Source of the DNA: Bacteroidales bacterium
GTDB taxonomy: Bacteria > Bacteroidota > Bacteroidia > Bacteroidales > Paludibacteraceae
Assembly: GCA_015061165.1 (NCBI GenBank)
Contig: SUXC01000004.1
Location: 104,182 to 168,181 of the forward strand
Length of the DNA: 64,000 nt
Direction: 5' to 3'
A model generated the notes under the pieces. It had not been told where the DNA came from. It did no database searches and was given only the letters and a program-made list of their open reading frames with translations. The position numbers and the translations under genes were made by a program. This document shows, piece by piece, positions 15,777 through 23,300 of the stretch; positions within the stretch are counted from its first letter, which is position 1, and each line of letters opens with the position of its first letter.

Positions 15777-16724
15777 TTATCCTGCAATCAAATACCAAGT
15801 ATAGACTGCAAAAGCAATCACCATCAGTGCGCCGCCTACTCTGCCAATCTTTTTGTTAAATCCAAAGAGCAGAGGTACGATGGCTGCGCCAATCATCACT
15901 CCATAATCCACCACCGTGATACCTGCCGAAGTCAATGGCATCACCTGTGAACTCAAGCCCAAAATCAGCAAGATATTAAAGATATTCGAACCCACGATAT
16001 TACCCAACGCCAATTGCGTATTCTTCTTAAACGCAGCCACCACCGAAGCAGCCAACTCTGGCAACGAAGTGCCACAAGCAATCAGCGTAAGCGAGATAAT
16101 CGCATCGCTAACGCCCCACGACTTAGCAATACTTACCGCATCATCTACAAACATATCGCAACTCACAATCAATACACCCAGACCCACAACCACTTTTACA
16201 ATGGCTAACCACAACGGCGTAGGTTTTTCTGTAGGCATCTCTTCGCTTGCTTCCGTAAGTCCATTCTTCTTGTCACGAGTGAAAGAGTACCACATATAAC
16301 CCGCGAAAAGCAACAACAATATGATACCATCCACACGACTGATTACGGCTGGAGTACCATCAAAAAAGTTGAGTGCCAACAAGGTCAGCAATATCGAAAT
16401 ACCAATACAAAATGGTATTTCAAAGGTCATATTCTTCTTATCTATCGCTATCGGGTAGCATATTGCGGTTAAGCCCAAGATACCCAACATATTGAAGATA
16501 TTAGAACCCACCACATTGCCAATTGCCACATCGGCGTTGCCCTTCAGTGCGCCAAAGAAACTAACCACCAACTCAGGTACACTGGTACCAATGCCCACGA
16601 TAACAGCACCAATCACGAAATCCGATACATGAAAGCGTTTAGCAATAGCCACACTACCATTCAGCAACAAATCAGCACCAAACACGATGCCTACCAAAGT
16701 CACAATTAAAATAATATATTCCAT
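15777..16724 (-). CDS. Calcium/sodium antiporter (CaCA family, YrbG-like)
   Basis: 315 aa with about ten membrane helices. It has the two inverted alpha repeats of cation/Ca2+ exchangers: GIGTSVPELVVSFFGALKGNADVAIGNVVGSNIFN in the first half and the matching GTSLPELAASVV...GNIVGSNIFN in the second; the acidic and Asn residues coordinate the ions. A hydrophilic loop (TRDKKNGLTEASEE) separates the halves. It faces its neighbours and has its own promoter at 16805-16813. Inner-membrane ion homeostasis. Confidence 0.93.
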   Translation of the reverse strand: MEYIILIVTLVGIVFGADLLLNGSVAIAKRFHVSDFVIGAVIVGIGTSVPELVVSFFGALKGNADVAIGNVVGSNIFNMLGILGLTAICYPIAIDKKNMTFEIPFCIGISILLTLLALNFFDGTPAVISRVDGIILLLLFAGYMWYSFTRDKKNGLTEASEEMPTEKPTPLWLAIVKVVVGLGVLIVSCDMFVDDAVSIAKSWGVSDAIISLTLIACGTSLPELAASVVAAFKKNTQLALGNIVGSNIFNILLILGLSSQVMPLTSAGITVVDYGVMIGAAIVPLLFGFNKKIGRVGGALMVIAFAVYTWYLIAG

Positions 16725-16804
16725 AATTAATAAGTTTTAGTACGCTCATTGCATTCGCTGTAGTCTACAGGCGGTCGCTCTACTATCCAATCAACAATTC
16801 TCGT

Positions 16805-16813
16805 GCAAAAGTA
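16805..16813 (-). promoter_or_regulatory. Promoter of the calcium/sodium antiporter gene
   Basis: Minus-strand TACTTTTGC (complement of 16805-16813), with an 80-base leader to the ATG at 16724. Confidence 0.6.
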
Positions 16814-16899
16814 GCGCAATATTATTACACAAGTATGAAGATTTTGTTAAGAAATTATTAAATTCTGGAAATATAATTGGACATGTGCATATTTTTTTG

Positions 16900-16908
16900 T
16901 ACCTTTGC
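16900..16908 (+). promoter_or_regulatory. Promoter of the 142-aa secreted protein gene
   Basis: TACCTTTGC preceded by GTGCATATTTTTTTG, the same layout as at 17707 and 28698; it lies 19 bases before the GTG start. Confidence 0.7.
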
Positions 16909-16927
16909 AGCATAAAACGGATTTGTA

Positions 16928-17356
16928 GTGAGAGACTTGCGCTATATATTGCTCGTATTGATAATTGGACTATGTGCATCTGTGCATATGTCCGACCTTT
17001 CTGCTCAAGATACAGCATCTTGCCCATCAGCGAGTGCAAGCGCGGTGTCTTCCGTACTAAATGATATATCAGAGGACTACGCCAAACGTCTTCAGCAACA
17101 ATACGATTGGACCGATGCCCTCACTTCGTATCAAATCGGTACGCGTAGCGAAGATAATCGCTTGCGCACTCGCCGTCAGGAACGTATTTCCACATCGTGG
17201 CAACTGCGTACCAACACGCAGCAACTATGTGCTGCATTGCGCTACCATGCCAATAGTATCTCTCACAATATCAAGCGTATAGTGGCACTATCATGCACAA
17301 CGCCACTTAGTTTACCCACAGAACACATCTCTTTCCCATTCCATAGTTTTTGGTAG
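16928..17356 (+). CDS. Small secreted protein, unknown
   Basis: 142 aa from a GTG start (MRDLRYILLVLIIGLCASVHM), which gives a clear signal peptide ending near SAQDTA. The mature part is polar, with a Gln/Arg-rich helical stretch (residues about 55-110, for example YAKRLQQQYDW) and no known domain. The promoter sits 19 bases upstream, which supports the GTG start. I do not recognise the family. Confidence 0.65.
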   Translation: MRDLRYILLVLIIGLCASVHMSDLSAQDTASCPSASASAVSSVLNDISEDYAKRLQQQYDWTDALTSYQIGTRSEDNRLRTRRQERISTSWQLRTNTQQLCAALRYHANSISHNIKRIVALSCTTPLSLPTEHISFPFHSFW

Positions 17357-17429
17357 TTATCTAACCTATATCCAATAGGCGGAACGCCTCCGATAACTAT
17401 AAGTTTAACTATCAAAACATAAAACAACT

Positions 17430-17558
17430 ATGGATGATTTGACAATGATCCTCCTTGCTTTGGGTATGGTAGCAGTCTTCATGGGTCCTTTCTTTGTGAT
17501 TAGTGCAATCAAAGACCGCAAGGAGGCTAAGCAAAAGCAAGAAGAGGAAGAAAAATAA
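17430..17558 (+). CDS. Small single-span membrane protein (42 aa)
   Basis: MDDLTMILLALGMVAVFMG followed by PFFVISAIKDRKEAKQKQ and four Glu. One transmembrane helix and a charged cytoplasmic tail. A strong terminator follows at 17581. Likely co-transcribed with the secreted protein upstream. Function unknown. Confidence 0.65.
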   Translation: MDDLTMILLALGMVAVFMGPFFVISAIKDRKEAKQKQEEEEK

Positions 17559-17580
17559 TAATGACAATTACCTAATAAGA

Positions 17581-17609
17581 GGGTGTATCAACTTGATGCA
17601 CCCTTTTTA
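17581..17609 (+). terminator. Rho-independent terminator
   Basis: GGGTGTATCAA and TTGATGCACCC pair with one G-U, followed by TTTTT. Confidence 0.9.
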
Positions 17610-17706
17610 TTGTAAAGATTTCATGGATTCATCGAAAATAAAAATAGAATTTTCGCTCAAAAGTGAACTTTTACTCAAATCATTTGCGAATGTGCATATT
17701 TTTTTG

Positions 17707-17715
17707 TACCTTTGC
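17707..17715 (+). promoter_or_regulatory. Promoter of yicC-gmk-nadD
   Basis: TACCTTTGC after TGTGCATATTTTTTTG; transcription would begin at about 17720, inside the repeat tract that leads into yicC. Confidence 0.75.
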
Positions 17716-17720
17716 ACTCG

Positions 17721-17756
17721 CAAATAGAAATAGTAAATAGTCAAATAGTAAATAAT
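17721..17756. repeat. AAATAGTAAATAGTC tandem tract
   Basis: Degenerate AAATAGTA/AAATAGTC units form nearly the entire leader of yicC. Related tracts stand at 18684-18720, 21010-21043 and 36717-36767. Confidence 0.7.
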
Positions 17757-18686
17757 ATGGTATTCTCCATGACCGGCTACGGCAAAGCAGAGTGCTTGGT
17801 AGCCAATAACAAGAAACTGGTTGTAGAAATCAAGAGTCTCAACTCCAAATCCTTGGATCTCAGTGTGCGTATAGCAGCACAATTGCGCAGCAAGGAGTTG
17901 GATATCCGCACGCTGATTGCGCAACGCCTCGAGCGCGGTAAGATAGACCTAAGTATCTACTATCAAGATGCTGCACAGGGCGAGAGCACTGCCACTTTTG
18001 CGCCTATCAACCACGAGGCATTTGCCTATTATTATAAGGAACTTACTGCCCTACAAAACGAATTAGGTTGGGCAAACAACCAAGATATTGTTTCGGCTAT
18101 CTTGCGCATGCCCGATGTCACCAAAGTGCAAGACTGCGGCGAGGTGAGCAATGAGGAATGGGCAGTAGCACTGCAAACCATCGAGGAGGCAGTTAAGCAG
18201 TTCAATGCTTTCCGCGAACAAGAAGGCGCATCGCTCTACCAGATGTTCTGCGAGAAGTTGGATGCTATTGCTGCCCTGTTGGCTGAAGTAGAGCCTTACG
18301 AGCAAAGTCGCGTAGAGAAAATCAAAGCACGTATTGAGGCGAACTTAGAGCAACTGTCTGCCACTACAGGGCAAGCCATCGACCGCAACCGCCTTGAGCA
18401 AGAGATGATTTATTATATCGAGAAATTGGACATCAACGAGGAGAAAGTGCGCCTGACCAACCACCTGAAGTACTTCCGTGAAACGATGGACAGTGGTAAG
18501 GCAATTGGCGATGGGCAATTGGCTATAGGAGGCGTTGGCAAAAAACTCGGCTTTATTGCCCAAGAGATGGGACGTGAGATCAACACCCTTGGCAGCAAGA
18601 GCAACCAAAGCGAGATGCAGATCATCGTGGTGAAGATGAAAGACATCCTTGAGCAAATCAAAGAGCAAGTGCTGAATGTGTTGTAA
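17757..18686 (+). CDS. yicC: YicC family endoribonuclease
   Basis: 309 aa from the ATG at 17757 (MVFSMTGYGKAEC), the conserved start of the family; the upstream reading frame is repeat tract. The N-terminal domain covers residues about 1-155, and the C-terminal DUF1732 region ends GREINTLGSKSNQSEMQ. YicC/YloC proteins cleave RNA and affect mRNA decay. Residues about 248-261 (AIGDGQLAIGGVG) come from a GGCGATGGGCAATTGGC repeat and appear inserted where relatives read SGK-x-x-GKKLGF. It leads the operon with gmk and nadD. Confidence 0.9.
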   Translation: MVFSMTGYGKAECLVANNKKLVVEIKSLNSKSLDLSVRIAAQLRSKELDIRTLIAQRLERGKIDLSIYYQDAAQGESTATFAPINHEAFAYYYKELTALQNELGWANNQDIVSAILRMPDVTKVQDCGEVSNEEWAVALQTIEEAVKQFNAFREQEGASLYQMFCEKLDAIAALLAEVEPYEQSRVEKIKARIEANLEQLSATTGQAIDRNRLEQEMIYYIEKLDINEEKVRLTNHLKYFRETMDSGKAIGDGQLAIGGVGKKLGFIAQEMGREINTLGSKSNQSEMQIIVVKMKDILEQIKEQVLNVL

Positions 18687-18721
18687 ATAGAAAACTATAA
18701 ATAGTCCAATAGTAAATCCGT

Positions 18722-19267
18722 ATGATTATTATTCTCTGTGCGCCCAGCGGTTCGGGCAAATCGACAATGGTGAAGCACCTGCTTGAGACCTATCCAGGAC
18801 AGTACGAACTCTCTATCTCTGCCACCACTCGCGCTCCGCGCGGACAAGAGCAACATGGCAAAGAGTACTACTTCATTTCTCGCGAGGAGTTTGAGCAACA
18901 TATCCAAAACAACGACTTCATCGAATACGAACAAGTATATGAAGGCCTCTACTATGGTACACTGAAGTCGGAGATCGAGCGTATTCAGTCAGCAGGTCGC
19001 ACCATCGTTTTCGATATTGATGTGAAAGGCGGACTCAACCTCAAGCGTATCTTCGGCGATGAGGCATTGGCTATCTTCATTGCCCCACCATCTGTGGAGG
19101 AACTCTCTCGCCGTTTGCACGGACGTGGCGACACCAGCGAAGAGATGATACAAAAACGCCTCGCCAAAGCCGAAATAGAAATGGCAGATGCACCATATTT
19201 TGACCACATTGTCATTAACGATGACCTCCTGCAAGCGAAAGCAGACTTAGACAAACTTGTTCGATGA
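18722..19267 (+). CDS. gmk: Guanylate kinase
   Basis: 181 aa. Phosphorylates GMP to GDP. The P-loop APSGSGKST lies at residues 7-15, the GMP-binding block is TTRAPRGQEQHGKEYYF, and Tyr residues YEQVYEGLYYG and DIDVKGG follow. It starts 35 bases after yicC across a repeat spacer and overlaps nadD by four bases (ATGA). Confidence 0.96.
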   Translation: MIIILCAPSGSGKSTMVKHLLETYPGQYELSISATTRAPRGQEQHGKEYYFISREEFEQHIQNNDFIEYEQVYEGLYYGTLKSEIERIQSAGRTIVFDIDVKGGLNLKRIFGDEALAIFIAPPSVEELSRRLHGRGDTSEEMIQKRLAKAEIEMADAPYFDHIVINDDLLQAKADLDKLVR

Positions 19268-19785
19268 AGGTAGGCATTTACGGCGGATCATTCAACCCGA
19301 TACACTTTGGGCACACGGGCTTGGCGACATGGGTATTGGAGAATACCGATTTGGATGAGGTATGGCTCATGGTGTCCCCCAATAACCCACTGAAAGACAA
19401 AAACATACTCGCCGATGAGCAAGAGCGTTTGGAGAAGGCAAAAGAGGTTATAGGCGATGGGCGATTGGCTATCGGCAAGAGGATACGGGTATCGGACTTC
19501 GAGTTTCATTTGCCACGCCCTACTTATACCGCTAATACTATGCGCGCGCTCGCAAGGGAATACCCCGAACATGAGTTCACCCTCATTATCGGCGAAGATA
19601 ACCTACAGATATTCGACAAGTGGCGCGAGAGCGACTTTCTGCTAACTCACTTCCGTATCTTTGTATATCCGCGACATGGCTGTCCGATCTACGAAATCCC
19701 ACAAGCGCGCGACCTGCAAATACTGAAGAATGCACCTTATTTTGATATTTCTTCAACAGAAATACGAAAAAATTTGCATAAATAA
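19264..19785 (+). CDS. nadD: Nicotinate-nucleotide adenylyltransferase
   Basis: 173 aa. Makes nicotinate adenine dinucleotide in NAD synthesis. The nucleotidyltransferase motif GGSFNPIHFGH is at residues 6-16, LPRPTYTANTMRAL follows, and SSTEIRKN is near the end. Residues about 62-73 (VIGDGRLAIGKR) derive from the same GGCGATGGGCGATTGGCTAT repeat found in yicC and make this loop about six residues longer than expected. Translationally coupled to gmk. Confidence 0.93.
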   Translation: MKVGIYGGSFNPIHFGHTGLATWVLENTDLDEVWLMVSPNNPLKDKNILADEQERLEKAKEVIGDGRLAIGKRIRVSDFEFHLPRPTYTANTMRALAREYPEHEFTLIIGEDNLQIFDKWRESDFLLTHFRIFVYPRHGCPIYEIPQARDLQILKNAPYFDISSTEIRKNLHK

Positions 19786-19796
19786 AAAATATTTTG

Positions 19797-19805
19797 TACC
19801 TTTGC
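19797..19805 (+). promoter_or_regulatory. Promoter of the 80-aa protein and porin genes
   Basis: TACCTTTGC overlapping the end of the nadD spacer; the leader to 19891 is about 80 bases and AT-rich (TAATTAATTA-type). Confidence 0.7.
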
Positions 19806-19890
19806 GGTCGAAATGCAAGATTGCTTGCACATATAACTGCTAAAATAAATCAATAAATAATAATTACTAACTATTAATTAATTAGTTACT

Positions 19891-20133
19891 ATGATTCGCA
19901 CAACATTCAACAAACTGAGAGAAGTGAAGGATAGCCTTCCAAAAGGTAGTTCAGCTGTGATTGCTGAAGAGTTAGGAATTACAGCTGATGATGTAAGAAG
20001 TTTCTTCAACGGCACTGCGACTGTGGGTTATCATATTGAGCCAGGCCCTGATGGTGGAATCGTGGTTCTCGATGACACAAAAGTTCTCGAGGTAGCGTTG
20101 CGCATCGCGTGGGCGAGCAAGAACGCATTATAA
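19891..20133 (+). CDS. Small protein with helix-turn-helix-like segment
   Basis: 80 aa. SSAVIAEELGITADDVRSFFNG (residues about 20-41) reads like a helix-turn-helix, with IAEELGI as the first helix and turn. The rest is mixed (GPDGGIVVLDD). No signal peptide. Seventeen bases before the porin gene, so likely in the same transcript; it might regulate it. Assignment tentative. Confidence 0.5.
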   Translation: MIRTTFNKLREVKDSLPKGSSAVIAEELGITADDVRSFFNGTATVGYHIEPGPDGGIVVLDDTKVLEVALRIAWASKNAL

Positions 20134-20149
20134 TGACAAGAAATAACAG

Positions 20150-21004
20150 ATGAAAAAAACATTCATGATTTTAGCACTAACGCTGATTGGCGTTAGTGCT
20201 TGTCCTTTTCAAGCATACGCTGAGGACAGAGAGTACGAGGAGTTAGGATTGACCTTCGAAGTGGGTGCTGACTTGGTGAGTTCGTACTTATGGCGCGGAC
20301 AAAACTTGGGCGGTATGTCTATCCAACCTATGGTTTCATTGGATTGGAAAGGTTTGTACGTGAGCGGTTGGGCTAACATCGGTGCAGACAATTGGTCATT
20401 CGAAGAACTGAACCCTGAATTGGACATCACCATTGGTTATGACAACTTTGGTTTGGCAGTGGATCTGACCCACCTCTACTATTTCGGTGGCGACCCATAC
20501 TTTGGCAAAGGTGGTTTCAAAGCGCAAGAGCAAACCACAGGTAGCACAATGGAGGTACACGCTGGTTTGCATTTGGGCGACTGGTTTGAGAAGTTCCCAC
20601 TGTCGTTGGATTGGTACACCACTGTTTATGGCGATGACTGCTACCAAGATGAGAACGGCGAATGGCATCGTGCTTGGTCCACCTATATTCAAGTGGGATA
20701 CCAATTTGAATTGCCTTTGGGCATGACATTGGATACACGAGTAGGTATCACACCTTGGCGCGGAATGTACTCTTTTTATGAAGAAGTTTGGGAAGATGCC
20801 AAGACCGTGGCTATCAACAATATCAACCTGCGTTTGCAACGCGAATTTGAGCTCAAACATGTATACTTAGGTGTTTGGGGAGAGATGATGCTCAACTGCT
20901 ACGGCATTGACAAGACCAACCTAACCACCACATTGGCTGATAAGGAAAATCAACGCCTCAACTGGTGTATTGGTGCAAGTTTGTTTTTCGGTAGTGAATG
21001 GTAA
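20150..21004 (+). CDS. Outer-membrane beta-barrel protein (TorF-like putative porin)
   Basis: 284 aa. Signal peptide MKKTFMILALTLIGVSACPF to about residue 24 (AYA). Then alternating strands typical of a barrel, opening with LTFEVGADLVSSYLWRGQNLGG, which resembles the TorF / gcw_chp family start, and ending in a terminal W strand (GASLFFGSEW). Probably a small outer-membrane channel; the cargo is unknown. An 11-bp perfect palindrome lies within the signal-peptide codons (20173-20200). Confidence 0.75.
   Translation: MKKTFMILALTLIGVSACPFQAYAEDREYEELGLTFEVGADLVSSYLWRGQNLGGMSIQPMVSLDWKGLYVSGWANIGADNWSFEELNPELDITIGYDNFGLAVDLTHLYYFGGDPYFGKGGFKAQEQTTGSTMEVHAGLHLGDWFEKFPLSLDWYTTVYGDDCYQDENGEWHRAWSTYIQVGYQFELPLGMTLDTRVGITPWRGMYSFYEEVWEDAKTVAINNINLRLQREFELKHVYLGVWGEMMLNCYGIDKTNLTTTLADKENQRLNWCIGASLFFGSEW
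20173..20200. repeat. Perfect hairpin inside the signal-peptide codons
   Basis: AGCACTAACGC and GCGTTAGTGCT around TGATTG: an 11-bp stem with a 6-base loop, encoding LALTLIGVSA. It begins 23 bases after the start codon. Confidence 0.7.
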
Positions 21005-21009
21005 AAGCA

Positions 21010-21043
21010 TTTACTATTTGACTATTTACTATTTACAATTTTT
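21010..21043. repeat. TTTACTATTTGAC tandem tract
   Basis: Inverse-orientation relative of the AAATAGT repeats in front of yicC, filling the gap between the porin and apbE genes. Confidence 0.65.
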
Positions 21044-21051
21044 GGTAAGAA

Positions 21052-22062
21052 ATGAAGAAATGGATTGCATTGGGATTCGCAGTAATAGCAGCAGTTTTGC
21101 TGCTATTATTGCCTAATGAGCCCAAGAAACAATATTACCACCATCAGGGCAATATCTTTGGCACCTATTATAATATACGCTACGAGGGTACCGAAGATTT
21201 GCACCATGCCATCCAACAGCGATTGCAGGCGTTCGACCACTCGCTCAGCATGTTTAATCCTAACTCTGTGATTAGCAGAGTCAATCGTAATGATAGCGTG
21301 CCTACCGATTCGCTCTTCGAGGCTATGTATCACGAGGCACATGCTATCAGCCAACTATCCCATGGTGCGTTCGACATTTCGGTAGCCCCCTTGGTCCATG
21401 CGTGGGGGTTTGGCAAAAGCGTTGTATTAAGCGAAGAGGCGAAGAGGCTATTAGGCGATAAGGCACAGATAGACAGTATCAAGCAGTTTGTCGGTTATGA
21501 GAAGATTCGCTTAACGGAGCATCGTATCATCAAGGAGGACATCCGTATCACGCTGGATGCCAGTGCGATAGCCAAAGGATATGCCTGCGATGTCGTGGCT
21601 GATTTGCTGCGCGAGAATGGCTGCCAAAACTTATTGGTGGATATAGGTGGCGAAGTGGTGCTGCAAGGCGTGAATGACAAAGGCAACGCATGGCGCGTGG
21701 GTATTACTCGCCCAACGATAGATGCCACAGGCGCAGAAAAAGAACTGCAAGAGGTGATTGAAAGCAGCGATTTGTGCATGGCGACATCGGGCAACTACCT
21801 GCAATACTATTTTGTGGACGGACAACGCCGCAGCCATACCATAGACCCTCGTTCGGGCTATCCTGTGGAACACTCGCTGCTCAGTGCCACTGTGGTAGCC
21901 AGTAGCGGTATGCGTGCCGATGCGTTGGCAACAGCCTGCATGGTCTTGGGCGAACAAGAGGCATTGGCGATGATAGAGCAGACCGACGATGCTGCCTGCT
22001 ACCTGATTCTTGCTGATAGCGACACACTGCGCATTGCCGTATCCCAAAGATGGCAGTTTTAA
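21052..22062 (+). CDS. apbE: FAD:protein FMN transferase
   Basis: 336 aa. Transfers FMN covalently to Thr/Ser of exported flavoproteins (for example Rnf/Nqr subunits). The N-terminal helix (KKWIALGFAVIAAVLLLLLP) anchors it on the periplasmic side. Motifs: DASAIAKGYACDVVADLL (FAD binding), NLLVDIGGEV, HTIDPRSGYP and the metal-ligand region SSGMRADALATACMVLG. Residues about 128-140 (SEEAKRLLGDKA) are encoded by a GCGAAGAGGC repeat. Confidence 0.92.
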   Translation: MKKWIALGFAVIAAVLLLLLPNEPKKQYYHHQGNIFGTYYNIRYEGTEDLHHAIQQRLQAFDHSLSMFNPNSVISRVNRNDSVPTDSLFEAMYHEAHAISQLSHGAFDISVAPLVHAWGFGKSVVLSEEAKRLLGDKAQIDSIKQFVGYEKIRLTEHRIIKEDIRITLDASAIAKGYACDVVADLLRENGCQNLLVDIGGEVVLQGVNDKGNAWRVGITRPTIDATGAEKELQEVIESSDLCMATSGNYLQYYFVDGQRRSHTIDPRSGYPVEHSLLSATVVASSGMRADALATACMVLGEQEALAMIEQTDDAACYLILADSDTLRIAVSQRWQF

Positions 22063-22115
22063 TCAAAAAAAGCAGTAAAATTGCACTTTTATTTGCGTAT
22101 ATCAAAAAAAAGCAG

Positions 22116-22124
22116 TAACTTTGC
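22116..22124 (+). promoter_or_regulatory. Promoter of bamD-rpoZ-coaBC
   Basis: TAACTTTGC after GCGTATATCAAAAAAAAGC; the asnS promoter at 41044 has nearly the same sequence. Leader about 15 bases. Confidence 0.75.
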
Positions 22125-22141
22125 AGACTGATTTTTGTAAT

Positions 22142-22945
22142 ATGACTAAAAAGGGACTTTTAATAGTTTGTATGGTGTTGGGACTGACCGCTTGTGGTGA
22201 GTACCAACAGTTGTTGAAATCCACCGACCCCGAACTGAAATACCAAAAGGCGTTGATGTATTTCAACGATGAGCAGTATGTGAAAGCGCAGACATTATTG
22301 GATGATATTACCACCTATTACCGCGGTACGGATCGTTCGCAAGATGTGTTGGCATACTTGGCGCGCTGCTATATGGGACAAGAAGACTATTCTTCAGCAT
22401 CGGAATATTATCAAGCCTATATCCGCAACTACCCTAAGGGTAGATACATTGTGGAGGCTCGTTTCCAAGTGGGACACTGCTATTATTTAGACGCGCCTGA
22501 TGCTCGATTGGATCAGACAGAGACCAAGAAAGGCATCGAGTTTTATACGCAATTTGTAGAACTCTACCCCGAAAGCCCATACGCAGAACAAGCCTACAAA
22601 GAAATGGGTGAACTGTACGACAAATTGGCTGAAAAAGAGTATCTTAGCGCTAAATTGTACTATAACTTAGGAACATATTTGGGCAACAATTACCTCAGCG
22701 CAGAAATCACTGCCAAGAACGCCCTCAAGAACTATCCTACCAATAAGTATCAAGAGGAACTCAATTGGATTGTACTGCAAGCCAAGTACCAACAAGCCAT
22801 CAACTCGGTCGAAGCAAAAAAAATGGATAGAACACGAGATGCAGAAGATGAATACTACAACTTCATTACGGAATATCCAGAATCCAAACATCGCAATGCC
22901 GCAGAACGCATTGGCAAAGAGATGAAAAGAATACTTGAACATTAA
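22142..22945 (+). CDS. bamD: Outer membrane assembly lipoprotein BamD
   Basis: 267 aa from the ATG at 22142. Lipoprotein signal MTKKGLLIVCMVLGLTAC with lipobox LTAC. The rest is TPR-like helices (LKYQKALMYFNDEQYVKAQTLL, then repeats up to ESKHRNAAERIGKEMKRIL), as in BamD/YfiO. It sits under the outer membrane in the BAM complex that folds beta-barrels. First gene of the bamD-rpoZ-coaBC unit, an order common in Bacteroidales. Confidence 0.92.
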   Translation: MTKKGLLIVCMVLGLTACGEYQQLLKSTDPELKYQKALMYFNDEQYVKAQTLLDDITTYYRGTDRSQDVLAYLARCYMGQEDYSSASEYYQAYIRNYPKGRYIVEARFQVGHCYYLDAPDARLDQTETKKGIEFYTQFVELYPESPYAEQAYKEMGELYDKLAEKEYLSAKLYYNLGTYLGNNYLSAEITAKNALKNYPTNKYQEELNWIVLQAKYQQAINSVEAKKMDRTRDAEDEYYNFITEYPESKHRNAAERIGKEMKRILEH

Positions 22946-22961
22946 AAAATAAACTAACGAT

Positions 22962-23297
22962 ATGATTGATTACAAGAAAACCAAAGCCCCAAAAACAACT
23001 ATCACACGGGACATCAACGAATTGACCGAAAAAGTAGGCAATATCTATGAGACTGTAGCTATCATTGGCAAACGCAGCAACCAAATCAGCTCGGCTCTCA
23101 AAAAGGAATTGGATGCTAAATTGCAAGACTTCTCTATCCCACAAGACTCTATCGAAGAGACTTTCGAGAACAAAGAGCAGATAGAGATCTCTCGTAGTTA
23201 TGAGCAATTGCCTAAACCCACATTGATGGCTACGCAGGAGTTCATCGACGATGAGTTGATTTACCGCAGTGGCAACCGTGATGATGCATTGAAATAA
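22962..23297 (+). CDS. rpoZ: RNA polymerase omega-like subunit
   Basis: 111 aa. NIYETVAIIGKRSNQISSALKKEL (residues about 27-50) matches the omega/Rpb6 core that cradles the beta-prime C-terminus. The tail is acidic and ends in EFIDDELIYR. Its place between bamD and coaBC is the usual one for the Bacteroidota omega-like gene. Gap of 16 bases from bamD and 3 bases to coaBC. Confidence 0.85.
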   Translation: MIDYKKTKAPKTTITRDINELTEKVGNIYETVAIIGKRSNQISSALKKELDAKLQDFSIPQDSIEETFENKEQIEISRSYEQLPKPTLMATQEFIDDELIYRSGNRDDALK

Positions 23298-23300
23298 TCA

